A stretch of 64,000 bases of DNA from Saururus chinensis (GCA_035235625.1 CP141150.1:14078330-14142329), one strand, 5' to 3'. Positions 47,881 to 60,261 are shown, numbered from the stretch's first letter. The notes: a model not told the origin generated them from the sequence alone. Translations and numbers: made by a program.

Positions 47881-50080
47881 ATTGAGAGATAAATTGGAAT
47901 ACATCTTGGTTGCTTTTCATAATTCATATTGTTTATTACAAGTTATTATGTTTTCAAGAAAGAGAAAGAATGTCAAATATACGTATGACATCGATCATCA
48001 TAGCTTTTTAAAATTCATTGTCAAGCGGGACATGATATTCCTCTAACGAGAGTCGAGATTTTGACGCAATTATCTGTGCAATTTTGTAAAAAATTAGTCT
48101 TTAGTAACTTGTTATAACACATGACTGGTTGAAAAGGTATAACGAACGACAAATTAATTTCACTATGGTCATAAATAGTTGAATAACTTGCAAGACTAAA
48201 TATTAATTACCATATTAGAAATGTTTTTTATTATATTTATATAATTTAATAGTACCAATTAGTTCCTTTTTACACTTAAAATAAATTATTATATAATATA
48301 ATAAATAATTATTAATGAAATTTATTAAATAATATATTATTTATGTATTTCTTAATTTATAATAATTATTCTAATTTTAATATATATATAATTAAAATTA
48401 ATAATAATTTGATATTATTTATTACTTACTTTATCATCATTTTTTAAGAGAGAAATAATATTACCAATGCATGATGAAGAGGAATATCATCAAAGTTTTT
48501 CATTATTCAAATTATTTAATTTGGAAGCAAAAACAATATGATATTCCACTAACGGGAGTCGAGAGACATGTAGGCAATTGTCTAATATCTAGCCAATAAA
48601 AAAAACTAGCTAGCCTGTATTTATTGCTATAACACATATATACTTTAAATATGCAAATTTTTATTTATGACAATTAATACCACATGCACTAGTCTAAATA
48701 GATAAATAAGTTACAAACCTTCATGTTACTGTAGTAGTAATAGATTTCATAATATTTATATTTATATAATTTAATAGTACTAATAAATAGTTATTTTTTA
48801 CAAATTATTTATATAATATAATAAATAATTATTTAAGAATTTTATTAATTTATGTATTTCATAATTTATATTATTAAATTCTATTATATAAATTATTAAA
48901 TTAAATAATAATTTAATTATATAATATATTTAATTGATTAAGTATTTCATATATAATTTATATTGCTTAATTTGTAAGTAGGAACAATATACATAATATT
49001 CTTCTAACATAAGTCGAGAGATTAAGTCAAATGTCTTAACACAAATGCAAAAAAATTAGATAATCTTTACAAACATGTTATAGCATATACATTTGTTAGC
49101 CAAATTATCATGGATAATAATTAATAATATTGATTTAAATGGGCAAATATCATATGCCTTCATTACAGTATTAGTAATGTTTTTCATATTTATGTTAATA
49201 TAATTTAACATTAGAGTTATATTTTACACATTAAAAAAATTTATTTTATTATAAAAAATTATTTTAAGTATTTTATAATTAATTCATATTTATTTTATTT
49301 ATATTGCTTAATTTGTAAGTAGGAACAATATACACAATATTCTTCTAACATAAGTTGAGAGATTAAGTCAAATATCTTAGCACAAATGCAAAAAACTAGC
49401 TAGTCTTTACTTACATGTTATAGCATATACGTCTGTTAGCCAAATTATCATCGATAAATTAATAAAACTAGTTGCAAATAGGCAAATAAGTCATATGCTT
49501 ATATTACAATATTAGTAATAGTTTTCATATTTATGTTAATATAATTTAACATTAGAGTTATATTTTACACATTAATTTTTTTATTTTATTATATATTAAA
49601 TATATATAATAAATTATTTTTTTATATCTTAAATTAAGTATTCCATAATATATATAATTTTATTTATAAGTAGGAATTATATCATGATCTTCCTCTAACA
49701 TAAGTCGAGATATTAAGCTAGTTGTCTAGGCCCAATTCAAAAAAATATTTCTTTAATCATGTTATAATAACACTTCCCATTTTAACCTATTTCCTTAACA
49801 AATTTTTTTAAAAATTTTATGTTGTAACTAGAGTTTGGGTACAATCATCCATAGAAGGCGAAATCAATATAGACGGAAAAATTAATGATTATGCGTCAAA
49901 ATTAAATATTTTAGTAAATAAATACTTGTGGAGCATTAGATTTTAAAAAAATAATTATATATGTATAAATTATATATGGCCTGTATTCATCTCATAACTT
50001 TTTAACAAATTATTTTTAGTACATCAAAACATTATCACATCTTTAAACCTTCGAATAAGTTGGGTTTACATTGTGTTTTT
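47880..50080. repeat. AT-rich tandem repeats in the CACTA element
   Basis: A recurring phrase around 'cttctaacataagtcgagag' marks units at about 48051, 48557, 49012, 49352 and 49702, a spacing of about 340-505 bases. Other shared unit words are 'ttgtaagtaggaacaatata' and 'cttgctataacacata'-like text. The last two spacings (340 and 350) are the most regular. Non-coding. Confidence 0.8.
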
Positions 50081-50130
50081 ATTTTTTTTAAATATTAATT
50101 TTAAAATTAAATTAATAATAAATTAATTAA

Positions 50131-50131
<1 letters not shown>

Positions 50132-50216
<85 letters not shown>
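50132..50216. repeat. (AT)n microsatellite
   Basis: About 42 uninterrupted TA/AT dinucleotides just inside the right subterminal repeat region. Confidence 0.97.
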
Positions 50217-50218
<2 letters not shown>

Positions 50219-50285
50219 GCTATTTCGAGATGTTATAGCAAATACTTATCGCAAATTCATGGATGTACCACCCCTTAAACCATAT

Positions 50286-50656
50286 TGTTATAGCTAATAC
50301 TATGTCAACTTGTAGCGACGCTTCAAAGCAAGCGTCACTACTAAGCCATCTTGTAGCGACGCTTTCTGTGAAGCATCGCTATTAAGCCAACTTGTCGCAA
50401 TGCTTTACGAAAAGCGTCGCTACTAATATACTTGTAGCAACGCTTTGAGTAAAGCGTCGCTAATAAGCCACCTTTTAGCGACGATTTAATGAAAGCGTCG
50501 CTACAAGTATATTATGGGCGACGCTTTTCGTAAAGCGTCGCTAAAAGTATAATTTACTTGTGACGCTGTACAAAGTGTCGCAAATGATAGTTATTAGCGA
50601 CGGTTTTAATTGCGTCGTTAATAAAAGCGTCGCTAATACCCAATTTTGTTGTAGTG
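50286..50656. repeat. CACTA right subterminal repeats and TIR
   Basis: Alternating 'tagcgacgcttt' and 'aaagcgtcgcta' words, then the inverted TIR ending 'ttttgttgtagtg'. Mirrors 30689-31190. Confidence 0.85.
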
Positions 50657-50659
50657 ATT

Positions 50660-50750
50660 AAGTATTTTAATTGTGATAAGTTAGGTCATTTTATTGCTAA
50701 TTATCCTAACAATAACTCTAATAGTTCTTCTGATGGTAAACCTAGGATAC
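50660..50750 (+). pseudogene. Copia gag remnant resumes after the CACTA
   Basis: Continues the gag fragment cut at 30688. One frame reads 'YFNCDKLGHFIANYPNNNSN', a CCHC zinc knuckle in which the first and last Cys are both Tyr. Matches 60865-60957, which ends in the same 'ggtaagcctagg' word. Confidence 0.7.
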
Positions 50751-51865
50751 TGTTAGCTTCGTAATAGGCTAAGGGGCGGAGGAACCTCAGCTTGGCGAGC
50801 GAACAACCAAGGGAAAGCTAGGAAACGATGATGTTGGTGCGTTGGCGGACTCATATCCAAGTCCTACTCAGAGTAGGATTTGATGGCAGGCTGGGCGCCA
50901 TCATCTAGGGTGGTTCCTAGGAAGGCCAGGACTCTCACAGATAACTTCAACTTAAAGTAGGAGAAACGCTAGTGGTTGTTTGTTGATTTGTTCCCATGTT
51001 TCCTAGCGCGATTAGGAGTTACTTCGGAGGCCTAATGCAAGTAAGAAGCTCAAACAAGGAGTTGTGCTCAAGTCAAATTGCTCAAGACGACCGAATCCTA
51101 GTGGGACAAGGACTCCATGCAAGAAGAGGACGCAGCTAAGACTTTGCTGAGACAAGATGGCATGCGAGCAGATGACTTCTAGCTGGAGTAGGAGTCCGAG
51201 GAATGCTAGGAGAGGCGGGACACTTGAAGGAGGGCTTAGCTGTACTTTTAGTTGGGTTAGGACTCTTTTGGGACTATTTTGAGCATGTATGTAGGCTGGT
51301 TTCCTATTTGTAATGGGGCAGGGATTGGGATTCCAAATTTGTAATTAAGGTTGGGCGAGTCTTAGTGGTACTAGGCTTCCCGACCTTTCTTCTATATAAA
51401 GGGGGTGTCATGGAAGGTTGAAGGGTTAATAAAGCATTCAAAACTCAGAAATCTGCAAGGGTCGGATTGGGAGCTTTGGCCACAGTTCCGGAGGGCTGTT
51501 AGGCAGCAAATACTTTGTTGGCGACTTTGAGGAGCTGCTAGGAGTGCACTTAACAAAGGGACGAACCATACTCAGCAAATTCAGCGAGGCTTGAGGCAGT
51601 TTTCTGGAAGGGGCAGACTAGTTTGCAAGATAGCTGAGACGGTGTTTGGTTTAGGAGCAAGGTAGGGGCCTTATTAGTGTAAATTGTGTGCTGAATAAAA
51701 GGTTTTGGAGGTAGTTCTCCTTTTTCGTTATCCTTCCCTACTTTGTGCTTTGTTTAGATTTTCATAAACTTGGGTGAAATAGGGCGGATAGGCTGCTGGT
51801 TGCACTGCACAGCTAGGTGCGCTATCATGTGAGTGAACGTTATGATCAACTTTGCACCCATGACA
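50751..51865 (+). mobile_element. Solo LTR (1.1 kb) inside the copia gag remnant
   Basis: Begins 'tgttagcttcgtaatagg', ends 'tttgcacccatgaca' (TG...CA). Flanks 'gatac' (50746-50750) and 'tatac' (51866-51870) are a 5-bp duplication with one difference. The duplicate segment has the uninterrupted site 'gttac' at 60953-60957. A TATA-like 'tctatataaaggg' lies near 51390 and 'aataaag' near 51430, as in an LTR promoter and polyadenylation region. Confidence 0.88.
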
Positions 51866-51870
51866 TATAC

Positions 51871-52310
51871 CATAGTGGTTTGATGACAAGAAAAGGAAAA
51901 AGGTACTTTAAGCAACTTTATCTAATTAGAGCTATTTGATGAAGAAAATTTGTGTAACTATACTGCCTTCCATATAAGTATGAAGGATGATAATTCTAAT
52001 GAAGACTTATGAGTTTACTTCTCTTGACGAGAGCTCAAATTCTGATTTTGATTATGATAAGTACATAGGGTTCCTCCAACAACTTTTAATATTGTTTAGA
52101 AACACTAAATACCTTGAGAAAGAGTTGAAATAGAAAGATGATTCGTCTTGTCTTCTCAAAAAATAAATAAGTTAGCGGAATGAAACATCAATCTTGAGAA
52201 AGAAGTGAATAACCTTATAAATGACCTTGAATGTGAAAGAGAGAAGTCTACCACACCAATGCATGACATAAGGGTACAACGAAGACATGACTTCAAACTA
52301 CTGGTCAAAG
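51871..52310 (+). pseudogene. Copia gag remnant, 3' part, segment A
   Basis: Matches 60958-61385. Begins 'catagtggtttgatgacaag' and includes a Glu/Lys-rich region ('ttgagaaagagttgaaa'). No open frame of note. In intact elements this would lead from gag toward protease; here it stops. Confidence 0.55.
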
Positions 52311-53770
52311 CCTAAAACACAATATTTGGCACTACTTAGTGCACTATATACATAACCCATATCATGCACTTATACATAGAAGCCCAATTTATTTATCTTC
52401 TAACATATTCTCTATGATTTTTATAATCTAAAGTAGATGTTAGGCTATCTTACCTCTTCAGTATGAAAATCTATTGATGGTTCTTCTTCACGCTAGCCTG
52501 TGAAATTTTAGCAAAGGATCCTTTCTCAATCTTGCGACGTCCTCCTTTATTGTTTTATCTTCAAATCCGCTTCGATCTTTGACTCCTCTCTCATAACCCA
52601 TTCTCTTGTTTTTTAGTCTCAAAAGAGTATTTCTCCAAGGCAATTCATGGATTTTCAAGTGCATAACCAACTCATTTTATCCAAATCCACTTAACCACCC
52701 ATGATTCCTACTTTGTCGGTGATAGAGTTCAATCCGCCAATGCATCCATGCTTTACTGATGGAACCATATAACAATGAATGACTATCGCCTCATCAATGC
52801 CTTAATGACGGTTCAATGCTGTAGGAAATGTGTTGATATAATTTCCAGGTATTACAGAAATAACACAAGTTTAAATCTAGCATGTGTCAGTTATCAACTA
52901 TCAGATGTCATATTAGTTGTCAACTCTCAATTATCAGTTACATGTTAACTCTACATAGAAAAGAGGCAGGTCCACACTAAGAACGAGGGCGTCGACGGAC
53001 ACAAACCTACAAATGAAAGCTGATAATTGCCAATTTTTTTGGATTATAGGTTGGTTGTTAGGTTATTTCTTACCACTCGTGCACAAGTTTTTTTTCTAGG
53101 AATACACTTTTTTAGATTGTGAAAGACCTCGTGACTGTTTCTAGATAATCCTCTAGCGTCAAAACGGGCACATGGACCTTATAGTATTCATTCAAAGACC
53201 ACCCTTGGGCTGGACTTGATTGCCATGTCGGGCATACTCTTCTTTAGTATAAACGCATTTTCCCTTGGAAATTAGTGGTTGATCCAAAAGTAGACATATA
53301 CGCGCATTTAGCATCTTTTAGTGCTCATTCCACGAGGTAATTTCACCACAAATTTAAACTTTTGACGACAGAGATGGATAGAAAAGGAGAAAATTTGATT
53401 ATGGATTAGCATGTATTACGGACAAGGATAAGGGTTACTGGACGTCAACTACCATATGTGAGTGTGCACTTGTGCTTTTAATTCAACTTTATTACTACCG
53501 AACTCTAATTAGCATAAAAAATTGCCGACATCGCATATACTCGCACAAATCACATAAAACGTAGTTAGCATAGAAACTTGTTGTGCAGGGAAATAGATTG
53601 AAATTGACAGCAAGTACAACGTATATGAAACTCTGCATTAAGTTATACATCTAATGTTTTGCACGGAATCTACACTTATTTGACACATCTTAATCAGTAT
53701 CATTGCCACGGAACGTTGGAGGTCACTTTCCTTTTTACTACAGAATTGGGCTCTTTACAATATCTCAGGC
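52311..53770 (+). other. Duplicated spacer and promoter region of protease copy 2
   Basis: Parallels 61386-62625. It contains a minus-strand open frame (52488-52670) that is also partly open in the other copy (about 61560-61875; shared piece 'LPWRN(T/A)LLRLK'), perhaps a remnant of an unrecognised gene. A segment of about 220 bases near 53250-53465 is missing from the copy-3 side. Confidence 0.6.
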
Positions 53771-53780
53771 CTATATAAAC
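53771..53780 (+). promoter_or_regulatory. TATA box of protease copy 2
   Basis: 'ctatataaac' about 90 bases before the ATG at 53866, conserved in all three copies. A W-box core (TTGAC, in 'cttatttgacacatctt') lies about 100 bases further upstream. Confidence 0.75.
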
Positions 53781-53865
53781 TTGCAATCACATTGTGCATT
53801 CATCACCACAAATCTGATTCAATTTTTCCAGCATTCATATTGAAGGGGCTTATTCAACCATTCTC

Positions 53866-54995
53866 ATGGCTTTTGTAAAAGAATTTGCCGTTGTGGCTTT
53901 GTTCGTCATGGGGGCCTGGATCACCCGTGTTAATGCCCGGACTCTGCACGACATGGACATGCGCGTCAGGCATGAGCAGTGGATGTCTCAGTATGGGCGA
54001 GTCTACCCTGATGATATTGAAAAGGAGAGAAGATTGGAGATATTCAAGAACAATGTTGAGTTCATTGAATCATTCAACAAGGCAGGCCCCAAGTCCTACA
54101 AGCTAGGTGTTAATGAGTTTACAGACCTTACCAACGACGAATTTAAGGCCTCACGTAATGGGCTCAAGCCCTCTAAGCAAAAAGCAGGAAAGACGTCTTC
54201 TTTCATGTATGAGAATGTGACTGTAGCCCCAAGCATGGACTGGAGAAAGAAGGGTGCTGTCACCCCTGTGAAGGACCAAGGCCAATGTGGTAAGCATAAA
54301 ATGCATCATGTAACTAAGTTTTTTTTATAGAGGTATGAATAAAAACATTCTAGGAATATTATAATTTTGACTATTATTATTCTTCAAGACAACTAACCAT
54401 GTCACAAACAGGATGTTGCTGGGCGTTTTCGGCCGTTGCAGCCATGGAAGGAATCAACAAGCTGAACACAGGTAAATTGATCTCTTTGTCCGAGCAGGAG
54501 CTGGTAGACTGTGACACCAAGGGGGAGGACCAAGGCTGCGAGGGAGGTCTCATGGACGACGCGTTCGACTTCATCCAAAGCAATGGGGGCCTTACCACGG
54601 AAGCTAGCTATCCATACCAGGGAACTGATGGCAGCTGCAAAATCGAAAGGGCAGCCGCCAAGATCACAGGCCATGAAGACGTGCCCGCTAACAGCGAGAA
54701 GGCCCTGTTGAAGGCAGTGGCAAACCAGCCTGTTTCTGTTGCCATAGATGCTGGTGGCTTGGCCTTCCGGTCATACTCCAGTGGAGTTTTTACTGGGGAC
54801 TGTGGGACAGATTTGGACCACGGTGTCACTGCAGTTGGCTATGGAACCGCTGATGATGGGACCAAGTATTGGCTTGTGAAGAATTCGTGGGGGACTAGCT
54901 GGGGAGAAGACGGGTACATAAGGATGCAGAGGGATGTGGATGCTGAGGAAGGACTCTGTGGCATCGCCATGCAAGCCTCTTACCCTACAGCTTAG
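53866..54995 (+). CDS. SAG39-like: Papain-like cysteine protease, SAG12/SAG39-like, copy 2
   Basis: Same architecture as copy 1. Exon 1 is 53866-54289, intron 54290-54411 (122 bp, GT-AG), exon 2 54412-54995; 335 residues. Signal peptide about 1-24 (cleavage likely before Arg25), prodomain with full ERFNIN (E52 to N71) and GVNEFTD (81-87), an N-glycosylation sequon NVT at 117 near the end of the prodomain, mature enzyme from about 123. Catalytic Gln138, Cys144, His278, Asn299 are all present, and the protein ends SYPTA as is usual for this group. It lies just downstream of a duplicated copia gag remnant. Its exon 2 differs from copy 3 at only about five bases by hand count. It looks functional; involvement in senescence is inferred from the family. 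Confidence 0.94.
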
Positions 54996-55200
54996 CGCGG
55001 TGGTGCTACTTGTTATACCAGTGTGTTATGTAAATCAGTCTTTAAAATTTGTGTGCACTGTGCGAGTCATCATTAATTATTCACACAAGTACATGTTTCA
55101 GCTTGTTGAATGGCAGACCTATGTAAATTAAGACATCTAACAATGATACAGCTATATTGCTTGCTATTTCTTCGTAAGGCTGCTTTGGAGACTATTCTGG
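54996..55200 (+). other. 3' flank of protease copy 2
   Basis: Nearly identical to 63807-63990 and recognisably similar (inverted) to 20800-21026 of copy 1, including 'tgttatgtaaatc' and 'gttgaatggc(a/c)gacctatg'. Likely holds the 3' UTR; no canonical AATAAA was picked out. Confidence 0.55.
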
Positions 55201-56254
55201 TGAAATCCATCTCCCTGAGGAATCCTGTAACATACGTTTATTCACCAAGGGACCTGGTTAATTGGCTTTTCAGGCCCTGCAATTTCCGGTGGTTTTGGAT
55301 TTGGCCCGGCCCGATCACCATTTCCGGTGGGAGTCATTTTTAAAAATACCACGGATGATGGGATGAAGTCACCGGCTTCAGTATAGAATGAGTCTATATA
55401 CACCCCAATAATCCCCTCCGTACCCTATTAACCATATAAAATCTTCTTATGAGAATCCTCTCATAAATTTATGAGTAAAACAGGGCACTGAAGAGATTAG
55501 TGTGGTGTATATAGATATGTTTTTAAATATAACGCGGTGGTCTTTTTTGCATAACAGGGTCACTTATATGTAGGGTTGATATTTTTACCACATTATTAGT
55601 CACCCTATTTTTGTGATTTTTTAGATTAGCCGTTCGCCCCTACTTTACCACACCAAATCTCTCAATTAACCCATATCTTTTATATTTTATACCAAAACAC
55701 CCCTATCGCCCATGCTCGCCCCGCCTCCCATTCCGAGCTCATTGGCTCCTTCTCTACCTCCCTAGGGCTGGCCTCCCCTCCCCACTTCAGCCCGTGGCAC
55801 AAACCACCCCATAAGGTGAAAGGCTGCGTCTCCCCAACCAGGGTCTGCAGGAAAGCCCCCCCATTTTCGCCTTGCCGCTCGCTTGGCAGGGAGACCGGGG
55901 TAGAGCAAACCATCCCACCCCAGCATCCTTGCCAAATCAGATATACTCCAGATTTGCTTATGGTTGTGGTCCCCGAGAGCAGTAAACGGATCATCCCATG
56001 TTTCTACTTCATTTTACACTTATGTTTATGTCAATTAATTATTTGTGATTCTTAATAAAGAACAAAGTTGGCCAAGAAAATTTTTCTTTTCTTCTTATTA
56101 AAAATATTACTTCCTCCATCTTATATTAATATAACTCTAATTTTTATATTAATAATTTTATTTGGCTCAATTTAAGCCTTTAGATACCTTAAAAAAGGTT
56201 TTAAAAGCTTCTCACACGAAACAAAAGAAAGAGAGTCATCTAGCCTATCACTTT
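55201..56254. other. Intergenic sequence
   Basis: No gene recognised. A 104-codon minus-strand open frame (55680-55994) has no visible homology. A single Stowaway-like end, 'cttcctccatcttatatt', lies at about 56111 without a partner. Confidence 0.45.
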
Positions 56255-56256
56255 TA

Positions 56257-56610
56257 CTAGCAACTAGCTCCGGCAAGCAGCCGCTCGGTCAGCCTTGCAA
56301 GCAACTCTAAAGTGGACCCAATAGCTTCACAACCTGCCTGTTTGCCTCCCTCATTTATGATGTCCTGTCTTTCACGAACCTCAAACACCTTAACTCCCTC
56401 TCTACCTCTTCCGCCCTCACTATCCCGCCACCATCTACCTCCACCTCCACCTCCACCTCCATCCCAGCTTCCTTGGCCATCCAAAACGCATTCAGCCACT
56501 GCTGAGCATACATGGCCAGGCGAGCACTAACACCCTGAACCACAGGCTCTCCAGCACAGCCTGGTTATCTCTGTAGTGTGCCCAACTCAGCCACACCATC
56601 CCCTAGTCCT
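56257..56610 (-). pseudogene. Unidentified coding-like fragment
   Basis: On the minus strand two overlapping frames look like one protein with a frameshift: 'VQGVSARLAMYAQQWLNAFW' with MAKEAG and an acidic EVEVEV tract, then 'AEEVERELRCLRFVKDRTS'; the alternative frame ends 'LELLARLTERLLAGASC'. The GGAGGT hexamer run at about 56430-56460 encodes the EVEVEV or poly-Gly stretch. Composition is protein-like, but I do not recognise the family. Confidence 0.35.
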
Positions 56611-56623
56611 TAGAAGAAAACAA

Positions 56624-56788
56624 TGAATTGACGTTTTTGTATTAATGAGAATAAGATGTACATAGCTATTTATACAAGTGTTGGTCAGTCAGATATAAGT
56701 GTATACATATTGAATATAACTGTCATAATTGTAACTATGACCTTTACTTACAAAGTAATTACAATCAAACCAACTCATATCTTCAACA
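56624..56788 (-). repeat. 3' LTR of a truncated copia element
   Basis: On the minus strand it starts 'tgttgaagatatgagttgg' just after a purine tract 'agcttgtgggggga' and ends 'acgtcaattca' (TG...CA), about 165 bp. Its 5' partner is missing. Confidence 0.7.
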
Positions 56789-56799
56789 TCCCCCCACAA

Positions 56800-59249
56800 G
56801 CTCATGGTGGATCTACAACCTAAAATTGGATTTAAACTTTTGGAACTTAACAGTAGTCAAAGACTTTGTGAAAATATATGCTACTTGATTAGAAGAAGCA
56901 ACATATAGCACTTTAATAGCTCCAGCTAACACTTGTTCTCTAATATAGTGAAAATCAATTTCAATGTGTTTTATTCAATCATGAAACACAAGATTAGCAT
57001 AAAGAGATATAGTAGATTTATTGTCACACCATAAAGTAGGAATAGAATGAGACTTAATATGCAGAGCTTGAAAAATCATATTGACCTAAGTCAACTCTGT
57101 TGCTGTATAACCTAAGGATCGATACTCTGCTTCTGTAGATGACCTTGCATATGACTAGACTACGACCCATATACACACAATAGCTTGAAATAGACCTTTC
57201 AATCAACTAGATCTCCTGCCCAATCAGCATCTGAGAATGCTATGAGTTGAAAAGTATGAGATTGAAGGAAGATACCATGTTTAACTGTCCCTTTTATGTA
57301 CCTAAGAATCCTTTTAATAGCTGAAAAATGCTCATTGGTAGGTCAATGAATAAACTGGCACACTGTGTTAACTGCATATGCAAGATCTGGTCTTGTATTT
57401 GTCAAATATTGTAGAGCCCCTACTATACTTCTGCAATGTGCATGATCAGAAAACAAGATGGAGAAAGATTGATGTAATTTTTGCTTGGAATGACATGGTG
57501 TTGGAGCAAGACTACAAGAGCTCATAGAGGCATGAGCTAAAATGTCAGTGGCATATTAAGACTGAGACAAAAATAGACCACTTGATGTATGGGTGATCTC
57601 CATTCCCAAAAAATGATGAATAGTACCAAGATCTTTGATAGCAAAAACAGAACTTAAATCATGAACTAACTATTGTATATAGTTGGAATCACTAGCAGTT
57701 ACTAAGATATCATCCACATGTACGAGGAATGCAGTACGGCGAGAACCAACCTTTTGAACAAAAAGTGATGTATCAGCAGTGCACATTGTAAAGCCTTTGG
57801 AGATGATAAACGAGGAGAGTTTGTCATACCATGCTCGAGCAGCCTGTTTAAGACCATATAAAGCTTTCTGTAGTTTACATACATGATTAGGAAACCTCTG
57901 ATCTTCAAATCCAACTGGTTGAGTCGTATAGATGTCTTCTTTTAGATCACCATGAAAAAAGCCATTTGAAACATCTAACTATTTGATATGCCAGTGATGA
58001 GTTAGGGCAAGAGTAAGTTCAATTCATATAGTGGATTGATTAATAATAGAGCTAAATGTTTCATTATAATCAAAACCCCCTTGTCGTTGAAAACCCTTGG
58101 CTACCAATCAAGCTTAATACCTTGCAATTGAACCATTAATATTCCTTTTGTCCATCTACAGCCCACAATATTACAACTCACAACTCACAGGAGGTGGAAT
58201 CAAAGTCCATTTATGCTGAGTTTGAAGAGCATCACACTCAAATTGCATAGCATCTCTCTATTCTATATATTTCTTAGCAGAGGCATATGTGATAGGTTCA
58301 ACTTGTGGTGCAATTGCACAATTAGGAGTAGTAGTGTGCAATGATAAAGGTATGCATGGTTTAAAGATTCTAGATTTGCTTCTTGTGGTCATGGGATGAC
58401 TAGAAAGAGTTGGAGGAGATAGTAAAGCTGGTTTAGGTGAATTAGAGGACAAAGAATGAGGAGAATCAGTAGATGGTAAAATAGGTGGAGATGCCAAAGA
58501 ATCAATTGATGACGAAGAAATTTCGCCAGTGGAAGAATTAGTGAATACATGATCATGAGACTTGGAAGACATATTAAAGGACTGAAGTAAACAGATTGAG
58601 GACAAAGAATTAGGATTAGCAGGGGGTGTACAACCAAAACTTAAAGATGAGGAAGAAGAGGTAATACTAGAGTCTGAAGAAGAAAAAGGAAAAGTTGTCT
58701 CACAAAATTGGACATACCGAGACACAAAAACTTGACAAGTACTAGGGTCAAAGCAACAATAGCCTTTAGAAAAAGAAGAGTAGCGCCGAAGAAAACACAT
58801 AATCTAGATCGAGGTTCCAACTTATGACTATCATATGGTCGTAATCATGGAAAACACTTGCAACAAAAAATTCTTAACTAAGAGTAATTAGGTGGAGAGT
58901 GAATGTTTTTCAAAAGGTGATTTTTGCTGCAATTTGTCAGAAGGAAGGCGATTTATAAGATATGCGGCAATACATACAGCCTTAGACCAGAATTTTAAAG
59001 GCATGTGAGTTGTAAGTAGAAGAGAGACAATAGTTTTGACAATATGTCGATGTTTTCTTTCAGCTATCCCATTTTGTTGGGGCGTATATGGACACGAAAA
59101 TTGATGAGTAATATCAGTTGAGGTAAAATAGTTTTGAAATTTAGAATTAACAAACTCTCCACCATTATCAGAGCGAAAGTAAATAATGGAATGATTGAAC
59201 ATTTTCTCAACCATTGCTTTAAAAACGAAAAAAACAATCATAGACATCA
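56800..59249 (-). pseudogene. Ty1/copia pol remnant (integrase, RT, RNase H), truncated
   Basis: Minus-strand order is correct for copia. Integrase core is at 58888-59249 ('IIYFRSDNGGEFVNSKFQNY', then 'PYTPQQNGIAERKHRHIVKT'). The Ser-rich linker is at 58258-58800 (starting LRRYSSFSKGYCCFDPSTC). The reverse transcriptase start is near 58230 (EWRDAMQFECDALQTQHKW), and the catalytic 'FLVHVDDILV' box near 57708-57735. RNase H is at about 57000-57180 with 'HIEIDFHYIREQVL' and an IFTK block near 56860. Many stops and shifts. The 5' half (gag, protease, 5' LTR) is cut off at 59249 by a CACTA-like end. Confidence 0.88.
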
Positions 59250-60256
59250 CACTACAACAAAAAGGACTATTAGCGACGCATTTATGTGTCGCTAATAGTC
59301 CCATAGGCTTCGCTAATGACTATTAGCGACATATAATAAACGTCACTACAAGCATTGAAAAAAGTGTTATCGCTATTATTAATTAACGACGTATACAAAA
59401 AGTGTCGCTAATAAGGCATATTAGCAACGTATAGTATAGGTCGCTAATAAGGCGTATTAGAGACGTATAGTATATGTCGCTAATAATAACTTATTAGCGA
59501 CGTATATGTTGTAGCGTCACTAATGATAAGCTATTAGTTACGTTTTTTTTAGGTCGCTAAAAGAAAACAAAAAGAAATTTAAAAAATAAATTATTAGCGA
59601 CGTATATACATAAGCGTCGCTAATAAGGAATTATTAGCAACGTTTACGTATCTATCGCTAATAGAAAAAAAAAATTAAAAAAAATATTTGCTACATATAA
59701 TTTAAGTGTTGCTAATAATTCATTATTAGCAACGCTTTCTATATTAAATTTATAATAATAATTAAATCAAAATTAAGCGTCGCTAATGGAGCCGGAGGAT
59801 GACAGGCACCGGAATCCGAACCCTCAGCTCCGCCCCCCTCCTCTGAAAATTAGAGGAGGGAGAGGGGGGGCGAAGGGGGCAGCACCGGGGGAGGGGGAGA
59901 AGGGGGATGGGGGACCGGAGGGGTGGGGGAGTGCGGCAGAGGACGGAAGGCCTTGCGCGGAGAGGCGGCACAGCGGCAGAAGGAGGACCGAAGGGAGCTA
60001 GGAGGCGGGCTGTGGGTGGAAGGCTCCCGGGGAGAGAGGGGGAGGAGGCAAGGAGGAAGTGGTAAGGCGGCGGGGGGGAATACGGGGGGAGGGGGGGTAG
60101 TTATAAGGCACCAGCAAAATGTCGCCCACGGCAAAAAAAAAACTTTTAATTATTTTTTTTAGCGGCGCTCTTGAAGAGCATTGCTATTGGCGAGTCTGTA
60201 GCAACGTATAAATTACTTATAACCATATTTAGCGACGCTTATCCATAAGCGTCCTA
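59250..60256 (+). mobile_element. Truncated CACTA-like element
   Basis: Begins 'cactacaacaaaaaggacta' and continues with subterminal 'ttagcgacg(c/t)a' direct and inverted words, similar to but distinct from the 20-kb element. A GC-rich insert-like block (59780-60120) with overlapping open frames and no homology follows, then more subterminal words up to 'ccataagcgtcc' near 60256. The matching right TIR is absent, so the right end is lost. It starts inside the copia integrase. Confidence 0.75.
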
Positions 60257-60261
60257 AAAAT

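Larger units (their letters stand above)
30689..50656 (-). mobile_element. CACTA (En/Spm) transposon, about 20 kb, with captured genes
   Basis: The left end 'cactacaacaaaat' and the inverted right end (minus strand 'cactacaacaaaat') continue into a 31-bp TIR with two mismatches. Flanks are 'att' at 30686-30688 and 50657-50659, the 3-bp duplication expected for CACTA. The paralogous segment at 60841-60890 is the uninterrupted target. Both subterminal regions are packed with inverted copies of 'agcgtcgcta'. Inside are a TNP2-type N-terminal domain and a Transposase_24-type coding region (42.2-43.2 kb), exon fragments of a PDIL5-4-like gene and of RAD51, nested LTR elements and AT-rich tandem repeats. 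The TNP2 catalytic core was not found, so it is probably non-autonomous. Strand is that of the transposase. Confidence 0.9.

Noticed and set aside
59783-60162. Open frames on both strands of a GC-rich block
   Set aside because: High GC removes stops in several frames at once. Composition is Gly/Arg or Pro-rich with no recognisable motif, and it lies between transposon subterminal repeats.
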